A program made the translations under genes and the position numbers. From Umezawaea tangerina (GTDB lineage Bacteria > Actinomycetota > Actinomycetes > Mycobacteriales > Pseudonocardiaceae), in contig NZ_PVTF01000007.1 of NCBI RefSeq assembly GCF_003002815.1, positions 546,674 through 610,673 on the forward strand: 64,000 nucleotides of DNA, written 5' to 3'. Positions 42,270-51,908 of this stretch are shown here, one piece after another. A model generated the notes under the pieces. It had not been told where the DNA came from. It did not search any database and worked only from the letters and a program-made list of their open reading frames with translations. Positions within the stretch are counted from its first letter, which is position 1, and each line of letters opens with the position of its first letter.

Positions 42270-43396
42270 AGTTCCTGCAACGCGAGTACGACACCCTGGA
42301 AGACCTGCTTCCGGGGCTGGACAAAGCGTTGAGCGCGGTCCCGCTCGGCGAGCTGGAGCGGCGCGGCGGTCCCGGCATCGCCGCGCTGCGCGACGCGGGC
42401 GGGTCCGGTCTGCTGGTGCCCGCCGAGCACGGCGGGATCGGGGCGAGCGCGCGGGACGCCGTGCGCTGCACCCGCGCCATCGCCACCCGGTCGCCGTCGG
42501 TGGCGGTGGCCGCGACGATGCACAACTTCTCGGTGGCCAGCCTGGTGACCCTCACGGCCACCAGCACCGGCTTCGAGTGGCTGCTGCTCGACGCGGTCGC
42601 CCGCGACAAGCGGATGATGAGCAGCGCGTTCGCCGAGGGCCGCACCGGGCAGGGCGTGCTCACGCCCACGATGGTCGCCCGGCGCGCCGAGGGCGGCTGG
42701 CTGGTGTCGGGCAGCAAGAAGCCGTGCAGCCTGTCGGCGTCGATGGACCTGATCACGGCGAGCGTGGCGCTGCCCGACGAGGACGGCGGGACGACGCTGG
42801 GCATCGCGGTCATCCCGGCGGGCACGCCGGGCATCTCCGTGCGGCCGTTCTGGGACTCGCTCGTGCTGGCGGGCGCCGAGAGCGACGAGGTCGTGCTCGA
42901 CGACGTGCTGGTGCCCGACGAGCTGATGGTCAAGCCGGTGCTCGACCCGGAGACCAACCTCGACGACCTCAACACCACCGGGCTGGTCTGGTTCACCCTG
43001 CTGGTCTCCGCGGTCTACCTGGGCACGGCCAGCGCGCTGGTGGCCCGGCTGCTGGAGTCCGGGCGCGGCGACACCGCGACGCGGGTGGACGTGGTGACCG
43101 ACCTGGAGGCCTGCGCGCTCGCGCTGGACCGGGTCGCGTGGGCCGTCGACTCCGGGGAGTCGGGCAACGACACCCTGGCCGACGCGCTGACCGCCCGCTA
43201 CAGCATGCAGCGCACCATCCGCCGGGTCGTCGGCACGACCGTGGAGCTGCTGGGCGGCATGGCCTTCGTGTCGTCGCCGGACGTGGCGCTGCTCGCGGCC
43301 AGCGTGCACGCGCTGGCGTTCCACCCACCCGGCCGGACGTCCACCGCGGCGAGCCTCGACCGGTACCACGCGGGCAGCCCGCTGCGCATCGACTAG
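42266..43396 (+). CDS. acyl-CoA dehydrogenase-fold flavoprotein (candidate amine N-hydroxylase, VlmH-like)
   Basis: 376 residues, GTG overlapping the aldehyde dehydrogenase stop. The acyl-CoA dehydrogenase fold is seen in GLLVPAEHGGIGASARDAVR, VAATMHNFSVASLV, SGSKKPCSLSASMDLIT and a C-terminal LLGGMAFVSSPDVALLAASV. It is a monooxygenase-type member: no catalytic Glu base typical of dehydrogenases is evident, and FMN/FAD monooxygenases such as VlmH (isobutylamine N-hydroxylase) share this fold. A partner flavin reductase would be needed and is not in the window. In this operon the best guess is N-hydroxylation of an alkylamine. Confidence 0.8.
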   Translation: MKFLQREYDTLEDLLPGLDKALSAVPLGELERRGGPGIAALRDAGGSGLLVPAEHGGIGASARDAVRCTRAIATRSPSVAVAATMHNFSVASLVTLTATSTGFEWLLLDAVARDKRMMSSAFAEGRTGQGVLTPTMVARRAEGGWLVSGSKKPCSLSASMDLITASVALPDEDGGTTLGIAVIPAGTPGISVRPFWDSLVLAGAESDEVVLDDVLVPDELMVKPVLDPETNLDDLNTTGLVWFTLLVSAVYLGTASALVARLLESGRGDTATRVDVVTDLEACALALDRVAWAVDSGESGNDTLADALTARYSMQRTIRRVVGTTVELLGGMAFVSSPDVALLAASVHALAFHPPGRTSTAASLDRYHAGSPLRID

Positions 43397-43433
43397 CCGT
43401 GTCCTCCGCCCCGCCACACGAATCCTGGAACCG

Positions 43434-44696
43434 ATGACCTCCACACAGCCAGTCCCCGCGGAGCACGAGCTCCTCGACGCCTACCGCAGCCACCTGAGCA
43501 GCGGACGCGCCTCCCTCGGCGAGATGTTCGGCGGCTTCTGGGAGTCCACCTCCCACAGCGCCGCCGTGCACACCTCCGACGGGCAGCGGTTCGTCAACTG
43601 CGCCGGGTACGGCGTGTTCATCCTCGGCGGCACCCACCCGCACGTCACCGAGGCCGTCGTGGCCCAGGTGCGCGCCAACCCGCTGGCCACCAGGCTGCTG
43701 CTGGAGCCGGTGAGCGCCGCCGCCGCGAAGACCCTGGCCGACGTTTGCCCGCCCGGACTGAGCAAGGTGCACTTCGTCGGCTCGGGCACCGAGGCCACCG
43801 AGACCGCGATCAAGATGGCGCGGGCCAACGGCAGGCGGCGGCTGGTCACCACAGTGAACGGCTACCACGGCAAGACCCTCGGCGCGCTCAGCGTCACGGC
43901 GCGCGGGGTCTACCAGGACTCGTTCCAGCCGCTGCTGCCCGACGTGACCGCCGTGCCGTTCGGCGACGTGGAGGCGATGGAGGCCGCGCTGCGCGACGGC
44001 CCGCCGGCCTGCGTCATCGTCGAGCCGGTGCAGGGCGAGGGCGGTGTGGTCTTCCCACCGGAGGGCTACCTCGCCGAGCTCGGCAGGCTGCGCACGGAGT
44101 ACGGCGCGTTCCTGGTGGTCGACGAGATCCTCACCGGGCTCGGGCGGTTGGGCCGCTGGTGGGGCCACGACCCCGAGGCCGTCACCCCGGACGTGATGCT
44201 GGTCGGCAAGGGGCTCTCCGGCGGTGTGGTGCCGGTGGCCGCCGCGGTCGCCACGCCGGAGGCGTACGCGCCGTTCGACAAGGACCCGTTCCTGCACACC
44301 TCCACGTTCTCCGCCGCCCCGATCGCGGTGGCCGCGGCCAAGGCCGCGATCGAGGCGATCGTGATGGAGGACGCCGTCGCGAAGTCCGCGAAGATCGGCG
44401 CCGAGCTCAAGCGCCGCATCGCCGACTCCGCCGCGCTGCACTGCCCGCACCTCGTCGCCGAGGTGCGCGGAGAGGGCCTGCTGATCGGCGTCGAGATGGC
44501 CGACCCCGGCCTCGCCGGTGAGCTGGTGCTCGAGCTGATCGACGGGCGGGTGCTCGTGAACCACTCGATGAACAACTCGCACGTCCTGCGCCTGACCCCG
44601 CCCGCCACCATCTCGGCGGACGAGCTCGACCAGGTGACCACCGTCTTCGACAGCGCGTTCTCCGTGCTCGCCGGGCGCTTCCCGGCGAACCGGTGA
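43434..44696 (+). CDS. class III (omega-type) PLP aminotransferase
   Basis: 420 residues from ATG 43434. Complete motifs: CAGYGVFILGGTHPHV, PLP contact VGSGTEATETAIKMAR, NGYHGKTLGALSV, IVEPVQGEGGVV, VVDEILTGLGR with the PLP-nitrogen Asp, catalytic Lys in LVGKGLSGGVVPVA (about residue 258), and HTSTFSAAPIAV. The enzyme converts an aldehyde into a primary amine using an amino-acid donor. Its place after the aldehyde-producing and N-hydroxylating genes fits formation of the alkylamine precursor. 37 bases separate it from the flavoprotein gene. Confidence 0.93.
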   Translation: MTSTQPVPAEHELLDAYRSHLSSGRASLGEMFGGFWESTSHSAAVHTSDGQRFVNCAGYGVFILGGTHPHVTEAVVAQVRANPLATRLLLEPVSAAAAKTLADVCPPGLSKVHFVGSGTEATETAIKMARANGRRRLVTTVNGYHGKTLGALSVTARGVYQDSFQPLLPDVTAVPFGDVEAMEAALRDGPPACVIVEPVQGEGGVVFPPEGYLAELGRLRTEYGAFLVVDEILTGLGRLGRWWGHDPEAVTPDVMLVGKGLSGGVVPVAAAVATPEAYAPFDKDPFLHTSTFSAAPIAVAAAKAAIEAIVMEDAVAKSAKIGAELKRRIADSAALHCPHLVAEVRGEGLLIGVEMADPGLAGELVLELIDGRVLVNHSMNNSHVLRLTPPATISADELDQVTTVFDSAFSVLAGRFPANR

Positions 44697-44707
44697 GGAG
44701 GAACGAC

Positions 44708-45181
44708 ATGCAGATCGTCCGGATCGAGGCCATCGTGCCCGCCAGGCAGGCCAGCGAGGTGTTCGACACCGTCGTCGACTTCGGCCGCTACCCCGAGCTC
44801 GTCGAGGCGGTGCGCGAGGTCGTGACCGAGCCGCCCGCCGCGGACGGCTCGGTCGTCAGCCACTGGGCGGTGAACTTCCGCAACGGCGTCCTGCGCTGGA
44901 CCGAGGTCGACACCTTCGACCGCGACGACCTGGTCAGCCGCTTCACCCAGACCACCGGCGACTTCGACGCGTTCGAGGGCGAGTGGACGGTGCGCCAGGA
45001 CGGCGGCGACGCCCACGTCGTCTTCCACGCCGAGTTCGACTTCGGCGTGCCGACGCTGGCCAGCATCATCGACCCGGTCGCGATCCGCGTGCTGACCGAG
45101 TCCATGAAGGACATCCTGCTCGGCCTGTTCGACGGCACGGTCAAGTTCGTGCCCGCCGCGCTCGCGGCCGGCGTCCGGTGA
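44708..45181 (+). CDS. SRPBCC/polyketide-cyclase-like protein
   Basis: 157 residues from ATG 44708 with GAGGAGG upstream. The helix-grip pattern is clear (MQIVRIEAIVPARQASEVFD, FGRYPELVEAVREV, VSHWAVNFRNGVLRWTEVDT, WTVRQDGGDAHVVFHAEFDF). These proteins bind or cyclise hydrophobic substrates. With no catalytic residue identified, a lipid-intermediate carrier or shield role is plausible. Its stop overlaps the GMC gene start. Confidence 0.85.
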   Translation: MQIVRIEAIVPARQASEVFDTVVDFGRYPELVEAVREVVTEPPAADGSVVSHWAVNFRNGVLRWTEVDTFDRDDLVSRFTQTTGDFDAFEGEWTVRQDGGDAHVVFHAEFDFGVPTLASIIDPVAIRVLTESMKDILLGLFDGTVKFVPAALAAGVR

Positions 45182-46905
45182 CCGCCGCCGCCCCCGAGCA
45201 CGACTACGACGTGCTCGTCATCGGGTCCGGGTTCAGCGGCGCGGTGACCGCGTTGCGGCTCACCGAGAAGGGCTACCGCGTCGGCGTGCTGGAGGCGGGC
45301 TGGCGCTTCGAGGACTCGGACTTCCCGAAGACCTCGTGGCGCGTGCGGAAGTACCTGTTCGCGCCGAAGCTGGGGCTGCGCGGGTTCCAGCGCCTGTCCC
45401 GGCTCGGCCCGCTCATCGTGCCCACCGGCGCCGGGGTCGGTGGCGGGTCGCTGGTCTTCGCCAACACGCTCTACGAGCCGGGGCAGGGCTTCTACGACGA
45501 CCCGCACTGGTCCGGCATCACGGACTGGAAGGCCGAGCTGGAGCCGCACTTCGACCAGGCGCGGCGGATGCTCGGCTCGGCGGTGAACCCGACCACCACG
45601 CCCACCGACCGGGCGATGCGGGCGGTGGCGGAGGGCATGGGCGTCGGCGGCACGTTCCGCCCGCTGCCCGTGGCCGTCCACTTCGGACGGCCGGAGGAGG
45701 TCGACGACCCGTACTTCGGGGGAGCGGGACCGCGGCGCGCGGGCTGCCGGGAGTGCGGCGAGTGCCTGACCGGGTGCCGCTACGGCGCGAAGAACACCGT
45801 CGTGAAGAACTACCTCTACCTGGCCGAACGGGCAGGCGCGGAAGTCCTGCCGCAGACCACCGCGTCCTCGGTGCGGCCGCTCGACGGAACCGGGTACGAG
45901 GTCCGCACGGTGCGGACCGGCGCGTGGTTCGCGGGCCGCACGGCCAAGGTGCTCACCGCCGAGCACGTGGTGTTCGCGGCGGGCGCCGTGGGCACCCAGC
46001 GCCTGCTGCACCGGCTGGTCGGCGACGGCGCGCTCACCGGTGTCTCGCCGAGGCTGGGCAGCCTCACCAGGGCGCCGTCGGACCTGCTGGCCGCCGTCGC
46101 GCCCAAGGTCACCGGCGACGACTACAGCACGGGTGTCGCCGCCACCTCCGCGTTCCACCCGGACGAGGACACCCTCATCCAGGCGGGCCGCTACGGCCGC
46201 GGCTCCAACTCGATGGGCCTGGCCACGACCCCGTTCGTCGACGCCACCGGGACGTCGCCCCGCTGGCTGCGCTGGCTCGGCCAGGTCGCCCGCCGACCGC
46301 TGGCCGCGGCGCGGTTCCTGGACGTGCGCCGGTGGTCGGAGCGGTCGGTCATCGTGTTCGTGGTGCGCCGCGGCGCGGGCACCTTCACCGTGTCGCCGCG
46401 GTCGGCCAAGGGCCGCGGCCTGACCGCGCGCCGCGATCCCGGCGCGCTGCCCACGGTCACCTCGGACCTGGTCGGCGACGTCGTGCGCCGCACGGCCGAG
46501 CAGATCGGCGGCGCCCCCGCGGGCACGCTGCCGGGCCTGGCGCACGTTCCGGTGGTGCTGCCGTTCGTCGGCGGCTGCCCGATCGGCGAGACGCCGGAGA
46601 CCGGCGTCGTCGACCCCTACCACCGGTTGCACGGGCATCCGGGCCTGCACGTCGTGGACGGCTCGACCGTCACCGCGGACGCGGGCGTGAACCCGTCGCT
46701 GACCATCACCGCGCAGGCCGAGCGCGCGATGTCGTTCTGGCCCAACCGCGGCGAGGCCGACCCGAGGCCCGCGCCAGGGGAGGCCTACCGGCGGGTGGAG
46801 CCGGTGTTCCCGGCCAACCCCGTCGTGCCCGCGCACGCGCCCGCCGCGATGCGCTCGTACCGCACCGCCGACCAGACGTCCTCCGCTACCAGGAAAAGGG
46901 GTTAA
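45178..46905 (+). CDS. GMC oxidoreductase (cholesterol-oxidase-like FAD enzyme)
   Basis: 575 residues from GTG 45178 (GTGA overlap). FAD-binding motif DVLVIGSGFSGAVTALRLTE, the family segment VPTGAGVGGGSLVFANTLY, and the C-terminal active-site block VDGSTVTADAGVNPSLTITA with GGCPIGETPETGVVDPYHRL. A Cys-rich stretch, CRECGECLTGCRYGAKN, is found in a subgroup of bacterial GMC enzymes. It would oxidise an alcohol or introduce unsaturation in the lipid product or an intermediate. Confidence 0.9.
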   Translation: MTAAAPEHDYDVLVIGSGFSGAVTALRLTEKGYRVGVLEAGWRFEDSDFPKTSWRVRKYLFAPKLGLRGFQRLSRLGPLIVPTGAGVGGGSLVFANTLYEPGQGFYDDPHWSGITDWKAELEPHFDQARRMLGSAVNPTTTPTDRAMRAVAEGMGVGGTFRPLPVAVHFGRPEEVDDPYFGGAGPRRAGCRECGECLTGCRYGAKNTVVKNYLYLAERAGAEVLPQTTASSVRPLDGTGYEVRTVRTGAWFAGRTAKVLTAEHVVFAAGAVGTQRLLHRLVGDGALTGVSPRLGSLTRAPSDLLAAVAPKVTGDDYSTGVAATSAFHPDEDTLIQAGRYGRGSNSMGLATTPFVDATGTSPRWLRWLGQVARRPLAAARFLDVRRWSERSVIVFVVRRGAGTFTVSPRSAKGRGLTARRDPGALPTVTSDLVGDVVRRTAEQIGGAPAGTLPGLAHVPVVLPFVGGCPIGETPETGVVDPYHRLHGHPGLHVVDGSTVTADAGVNPSLTITAQAERAMSFWPNRGEADPRPAPGEAYRRVEPVFPANPVVPAHAPAAMRSYRTADQTSSATRKRG

Positions 46906-47601
46906 GTGTTCGGGAGCCCAGTGCTGCGCGCCGAGGGGGTGAGCCGGGAGTTCGGCAGCGGTGACGCGGTGACGCGAGTGCTGCACGACTGCGGCGTCGA
47001 GGTGTTCGCGGGACAGACGGTGGCCATCGTCGGCAAGAGCGGCAGCGGCAAGTCCACCTTCGCCAACTGCCTGTCGGGGCTGGACAAGCCGACCACCGGG
47101 AGGATCACCCTGCTCGGCCACGACCTCGCCACCCTGGACGAGAAGCGGATGGCGAGGCTGCGCGCGGAGCACATCGGTTTCGTGCTGCAGAAGGACAACC
47201 TGGTGCCGACGCTCAACATCGAGGAGAACGTCGCCGCCCCGCTGATCATGTCCGGGGTGAAGCTGTCCGCCGCGCTGAAGCGGGCCCGTGAAGCCCTGGA
47301 CCAGGTCAGCCTCTCGCACCGGGCGCGCAGCTGGCCCGGCCAGGTCTCCGGTGGCGAGGCGCAGCGCGCCGCGGTCGCCAGGGCGTGCGTGAACGAACCG
47401 TCGATCGTCTTCGCCGACGAGCCGACCGGCGCGCTGGACGAGGAGAACGGCCTGGTCGTGCAGAAGCTGTTCCGCGCCATGGTGAAGGAGCGCGGCGCGG
47501 CCAGCGTGATCGTGACGCACGACCTCGACCTGGCGCAGGGCGCCGACGTGGTCGTCCGCATGGCGAAGGGCACCCTGGTCGCCTCCGGGTGGTTCGGCTG
47601 A
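46906..47601 (+). CDS. ABC transporter ATP-binding protein (LolD/MacB type)
   Basis: 231 residues from GTG 46906, right after the GMC stop (AGGAAAAGGGG upstream). Walker A IVGKSGSGKSTFAN, Q-loop FVLQKDNLVPTLN, signature VSGGEAQRAAVARA, Walker [13 protein letters not shown] and H-loop VIVTHDLDLA. Coupled (TGATG) to a large FtsX-type permease, so together they form a MacB-like exporter for the operon's product or for self-protection. Confidence 0.93.
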   Translation: MFGSPVLRAEGVSREFGSGDAVTRVLHDCGVEVFAGQTVAIVGKSGSGKSTFANCLSGLDKPTTGRITLLGHDLATLDEKRMARLRAEHIGFVLQKDNLVPTLNIEENVAAPLIMSGVKLSAALKRAREALDQVSLSHRARSWPGQVSGGEAQRAAVARACVNEPSIVFADEPTGALDEENGLVVQKLFRAMVKERGAASVIVTHDLDLAQGADVVVRMAKGTLVASGWFG

Positions 47602-50114
47602 TGGCGGCGGACGCGACCAGGCTCGTCTCCCGCTCCCTCATGCGGAGCTGGTACTTCCGGCCCGCCCGGCTGGCCGCCGCGGTCGCCGCGGGCATCGCCG
47701 GGGTCCTGCTGACCACCGCCGTGCTGGTGGTCTACTTCGCCGTCTACGACGCGCTGCGCGGCGCGCCGATCACCGCCGTGCGCGACGGGATCGTCGCCGT
47801 GGAGGCGAGCGCGCCCGGCGGCATGGCGCCCTCGGTGGTCGAGGAGGTCGGCAAGCGCACCGGCCTGCCCACCACCACGATGCTCGTGGTCAGCGCCAGC
47901 CGGGTCGAGGACGACGGCGCCACCACGCCGATGCTGGTGTTCGGCGTCGACCCGACGCTGGGCGACTTCGTCGAGGACGACCTCGCCGAGCAGACCCGCG
48001 AGACACCGCTGGGCCCCGACACGGTCTACCTGGCCAGCGCGTGGGCCGAACCGCGCGGCATCAAGGCGGGCGACACGATCCGCGTCGGCGGCACGACGGA
48101 CGTGCGGACCTGGAAGGTGGCCGCCCTGCTGCGCGGCGAGGTCGCCAACCGGGGCTCGGTGATCGTCGCGCCCAGGCTCGTGGTGGCCGAGGCGTTCGGC
48201 CGCGGCACGTTCACCGACGCGGTCCTCGTCGACGCCAAGGGCCACGACCGGGCGGAGGTGGTGGCCGCCGCGGAGGCCGCGGTGGACGGCTCCGGCGCGG
48301 TGAAGGACCCGCAGGACCTGCTGTCGGGCTACCGCAAGTCGTTCCAGACGTTCCTGACCATCCTGAGCATGTTCGCGGTCATCGCCGTGCTCACCGCGGG
48401 CGTGGTGCTGTTCCTGACCTGGCGGCTGGCACTGGACGACGCCCGTCCCGCGCTCGCGCGGATGCGCCTGACCGGGGTGCGCACCTCGCACCTGATGCTC
48501 GGCTCGGCCGCGGTGATGGTGCCCATCCTGCTGGTGAGCTACGGGATCGGCGTCGTGCTCGGCGTGCTGGTCGGCGGCAACCTGGGGTCGTTCGCCCGGC
48601 AGATCACCGACCTGAGCCAGCAGGCCGTCACGCCGGGGACGCCGTGGCAGCTGCCCGCGCTCGGCGCGTTCCTGGCCGCGGTGCTGATGTTCCTCGCGGC
48701 GTGGGTGTCGGGCGTGCGGCGGTTCACCAGGGTGCAGGCGATCGAGGCGGTGTCCGGCCGCGGCGAGATCGCGGTGCTGCCGGGCGGGGTGCGCAAGCCG
48801 TTCGCGATCGGCGCCGCGCTGCTGGCCGTCGGTGTGCTGGTCGTCCTGCTGGGTCCCGCGGGCGTGCAGTCGGTGGGGCTCGTGCCGCTGCTGGGCGGCG
48901 CGGCGCTGTTCAGCGTCGTGCTGCCGGTGGCGATCGGGCTCGGGCTGCGCAAGGGCGACCCCGGCGTGGTGCGGCTGGCCGTGAGCAGGCAGCTCCAGCT
49001 CGGGTGGCGGCGCAACGCGGCGCTGTGCGTGACCTTCACGGTGTCGGTGGTGTCGGCCGTGGCGATGGCCGGTGTCGCGGGCAGCATCAAGCACGAGGTG
49101 GCCGCGTCGGTCGAGCGGTGGACGCCGGGCGACCTCTACGTCCAGGCCGCCCCGCTGGGCACCAACCTGCGCAACGAGACCCTGCCCAGGGAGCTGGAAC
49201 CGCGGCTGCGGGCGGTGGACGGCGTCGAGGCGGTCACCACGTTCTCGTTCACCTACCTGGAGATCGAGGGGCGCCGGGTCCAGGTGTGGAGCTGGAGCAG
49301 GACGGACCTCGCGCGGCTGTCCAGGCTCACCGTCACCGACGGGCCCGCCGACGTGCTGGACCAGTTGGGCGACAAGGACATCGCGGTGTCGGTGAACTAC
49401 GCGAACGCCCAGGGCGTTGCGGTCGGCGACACCATGGACGTGCCGCTGCCCACCGGCCACCGGACGGTGACGATCAAGGCGGTGGTCGACGACTCCGCCT
49501 CCGACGGCGGGATGCTCGTCGCGGGTCCGGAGCTCTACGCGGAGATGACCGGTTCGACCCAGGTGTACGCGTTCTTCGTCGGGGTCAAGGGATCCGCGGA
49601 CAAGTCGGCCGTCCGCGACGGCCTGGCCGCGGTGGTGAAGGACGGCCACCCGCGGTCGCGGGTGGTGACCCAGCAGACGCTGCGGGACACGGTCGCGAAC
49701 ATCACCGCGCGGCTGGTCAGCGCGTTCGAGGTGTTCGCCTGGGTGATGTTCGTGCTGGCGGTGCTGATCGGCGCGGCGACCCTGGCGTCGGGTCTGGTGG
49801 AACGCAGGCGCGCCAACGCCCTGCTGCGGCTCAGCGGTGCCACGGCCAAGGGCGTGCGCACCCAGCTGACGGTGGAGGTCGTGCTGATCGCGGCGGGCTC
49901 GGCGGCGGTGTCGCTGCCGGTGGGCTGGCTGGCGATCGTGGCGCTGCTGGACGCGCAGGCGGTGCAGAGCGGCATCAGGCCGCCGGTGGAGATCCCGGTG
50001 CTGCTCAGCGCGCTGAGCCTGCCGCTGGTGGTGGCGTGCATGCTGGTGGCGCTGCTGATCGCCAACCCCGGCCGGGCCAACACCCCGCTGCGTGACCTGC
50101 TGGCGCAGGACTGA
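47601..50114 (+). CDS. FtsX/MacB-type ABC transporter permease
   Basis: 837 residues from ATG 47601. Duplicated permease: each half has a first membrane helix, a large extracytoplasmic domain and three further helices (for example RLAAAVAAGIAGVLLTTAVL, FQTFLTILSMFAVIAVLTAG, AFEVFAWVMFVLAVLIGAAT). This two-FtsX-domain plan is typical of actinobacterial export systems linked to lipids, lipopeptides or toxins. Last gene of the operon, followed by a perfect hairpin. Confidence 0.92.
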   Translation: MAADATRLVSRSLMRSWYFRPARLAAAVAAGIAGVLLTTAVLVVYFAVYDALRGAPITAVRDGIVAVEASAPGGMAPSVVEEVGKRTGLPTTTMLVVSASRVEDDGATTPMLVFGVDPTLGDFVEDDLAEQTRETPLGPDTVYLASAWAEPRGIKAGDTIRVGGTTDVRTWKVAALLRGEVANRGSVIVAPRLVVAEAFGRGTFTDAVLVDAKGHDRAEVVAAAEAAVDGSGAVKDPQDLLSGYRKSFQTFLTILSMFAVIAVLTAGVVLFLTWRLALDDARPALARMRLTGVRTSHLMLGSAAVMVPILLVSYGIGVVLGVLVGGNLGSFARQITDLSQQAVTPGTPWQLPALGAFLAAVLMFLAAWVSGVRRFTRVQAIEAVSGRGEIAVLPGGVRKPFAIGAALLAVGVLVVLLGPAGVQSVGLVPLLGGAALFSVVLPVAIGLGLRKGDPGVVRLAVSRQLQLGWRRNAALCVTFTVSVVSAVAMAGVAGSIKHEVAASVERWTPGDLYVQAAPLGTNLRNETLPRELEPRLRAVDGVEAVTTFSFTYLEIEGRRVQVWSWSRTDLARLSRLTVTDGPADVLDQLGDKDIAVSVNYANAQGVAVGDTMDVPLPTGHRTVTIKAVVDDSASDGGMLVAGPELYAEMTGSTQVYAFFVGVKGSADKSAVRDGLAAVVKDGHPRSRVVTQQTLRDTVANITARLVSAFEVFAWVMFVLAVLIGAATLASGLVERRRANALLRLSGATAKGVRTQLTVEVVLIAAGSAAVSLPVGWLAIVALLDAQAVQSGIRPPVEIPVLLSALSLPLVVACMLVALLIANPGRANTPLRDLLAQD

Positions 50115-50118
50115 GGAG

Positions 50119-50152
50119 CCACTGGCGACGGACCGCGGTCCGTCGCCAGTGG
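50119..50152. terminator. perfect 34-base palindromic terminator
   Basis: Fully self-complementary from 50119 to 50152 with centre GACCGCGGTC. It lies between the ABC permease stop (50114) and the 3' end of the lipoprotein gene on the other strand (50161), so it ends both transcripts. Confidence 0.85.
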
Positions 50153-50160
50153 ACCGCGCG

Positions 50161-50712
50161 TCACTTCGCGGAGGACGCGATCTCGCACTCCTTGACGTGG
50201 TCCAGGCCCAGGGTGATCGACTCCGGGTCGTTGTTGGGGCCGCCGAACGCGTAGGACACCATGGTCGCGCCGGGCTCGTTGACGACCTCCACGTAGCGGA
50301 CGCCCTTCTCCCGCAGGCACTGCACGACCCGGTTGGCGAAGTCGACGGCCTCGGGGTTCGTGCTGTCCTTCTCCCACGGCGGCAGCGGGTCCTTGGACTC
50401 GCACTCCACGAGCGCCTTGTCGACGTCCTCCTTGGCGGGCTCGGGCCGTCCGGGCTCGGCGCGCCCCTTCTGGTCCATGCCGTGCTCGGCCATGCACTGC
50501 CGCCACGGTGCCTGAAGCGCCTCGAAGTCCTCCGGCGTCATGTCGAGCCGTTCGCGCGGCCGTTCCTCCTTGGCGGCGGCGGACGCCGACGCCCCCGCCG
50601 ACGCGGAGGCGTTCGCGGGTGTCGACAGGGAGGCGACCTCCGAGGCCTTCGGCGCCTGCGCGGAGCAGGCGGTGAGCGCCAGCAGCGCGGCGAGCAGGAC
50701 GGGCGTCTTCAT
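50161..50712 (-). CDS. lipoprotein of unknown function
   Basis: 183 residues from ATG 50712. Lipobox LTACSAQ at about residue 13-18, then a low-complexity Ala/Ser linker (residues 25-50), then a compact domain with three Cys (RQCMAEHGMD, VECESKDPLP, VQCLREKG). Last gene of the leftward ABC exporter operon, 11 bases after the permease stop. The arrangement suggests an extracytoplasmic partner of that exporter. Confidence 0.8.
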   Translation of the reverse strand: MKTPVLLAALLALTACSAQAPKASEVASLSTPANASASAGASASAAAKEERPRERLDMTPEDFEALQAPWRQCMAEHGMDQKGRAEPGRPEPAKEDVDKALVECESKDPLPPWEKDSTNPEAVDFANRVVQCLREKGVRYVEVVNEPGATMVSYAFGGPNNDPESITLGLDHVKECEIASSAK

Positions 50713-50723
50713 CGGATGTCCTT

Positions 50724-51908
50724 TCACGGTGCGGACAACGCCGCGGTCGGGGTGAGCCGGGCGGCGCGGATCGAGGGGTACAGGCCCGCGACGGCGCCGA
50801 CGACGAGCGCCGCCAGCAGTCCGCCGCCCAGGACGGGCAAGGGGATGACCGTCGGCCAGTCGTGGACGGTGGCGTAGCCCACGACGCCGAGCACGCCGAG
50901 GAGCGTTCCCGCCAGGCCGCCGAGGCCGGACAGCAGGACGGCCTCGGTGAGGAACTGGCCGCGGATGTGGCCGCGGGTGGCGCCCAGGGCGCGCCGCAGG
51001 CCGATCTCGCGGCGGCGTTCCAGCACCGAGATCACCATCGTGTTCGCCACGCCCACGCCGCCGACCAGCAGCGCCACCCCCGCGAGGCCGAGGAATAGCG
51101 CGGAGTAGGAGCTCTGGGTGGCGCGCTTGGCGGCCAGCGCGTCGGACGGGCGGCTGACCTGGACCAGGCCGGGGACCTCCGGGTGCAACGTGGCGGGCAG
51201 CACGGAGCGGACGTCCTCGATGGACTCCTCCCGCGCCTTCACGTACACCACGGTCGGGTGGCCGTCGAACCCCAGCCGGTCGCGGGCCGCCTGCCAGCCG
51301 ACGAGCACGGAGCGTTCGAGGTCGGGGGCCAGCGGCATCGGGGCGAGCACACCGACCACGGTGAACCACGTGTCGCCCACGAACACCGCCGGGGTCGCGT
51401 CCTCGCGGACCGCGCTGATGCCGAGTCGGCCCGCGGCGACGTAGCCCAGCACGACGGTGGGGAACGCCCCGTCGGTGAGGAACCGGCCGCTCTGCACCCG
51501 GCCGTTGACGGTCTCCAGCAGACCGGGGCTGCTGGCCAGCACGGTGATGTCGGAGCTGCGGGCCGGGTCGAGCCGGTCGGAGCGGCGGACGCGGGTGTGG
51601 GTGTTGGCCACCGCGGCGGACGCGGTCACCGGCCCGATCCGGGCGGCCATCGCGGCCGACCCCTCCGCCAGCAGGACCGGGTCGTCCTGGCGCGGGCTGG
51701 GCTGGGCGCGCAGCATGTTGGTGCCCAACGCGGTCAGCTCGTCGAGCAGCGCCCGCTGGCTGGACGCCGGGATGCCGGTGACCACGACCATCGTGGCGAT
51801 CCCGAGCGCGATGCCCAGCGCGGACAGCGCCGCGCGCGCCCGGCGGGTGCTCAGGCCGATCGTGCCGAGGTGCAGCAGGTCCAGCGGCGACAGGCGGGTC
51901 GGCTTCAC
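50724..51908 (-). CDS. MacB-like ABC transporter permease
   Basis: 394 residues from ATG 51908. One N-terminal helix ([20 protein letters not shown]), a periplasm-type extracellular domain of about 200 residues, then three helices ([56 protein letters not shown]) with the FtsX signature [20 protein letters not shown]. It overlaps the ATPase gene by ATGA and works with the adaptor encoded upstream. Confidence 0.93.
   Translation of the reverse strand: MKPTRLSPLDLLHLGTIGLSTRRARAALSALGIALGIATMVVVTGIPASSQRALLDELTALGTNMLRAQPSPRQDDPVLLAEGSAAMAARIGPVTASAAVANTHTRVRRSDRLDPARSSDITVLASSPGLLETVNGRVQSGRFLTDGAFPTVVLGYVAAGRLGISAVREDATPAVFVGDTWFTVVGVLAPMPLAPDLERSVLVGWQAARDRLGFDGHPTVVYVKAREESIEDVRSVLPATLHPEVPGLVQVSRPSDALAAKRATQSSYSALFLGLAGVALLVGGVGVANTMVISVLERRREIGLRRALGATRGHIRGQFLTEAVLLSGLGGLAGTLLGVLGVVGYATVHDWPTVIPLPVLGGGLLAALVVGAVAGLYPSIRAARLTPTAALSAP

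Noticed and set aside
36958..46905. Modular polyketide or non-ribosomal peptide cluster
   Set aside because: No ketosynthase, condensation or carrier-protein domains are present; the only adenylate-forming enzyme is a fatty-acid-CoA ligase.
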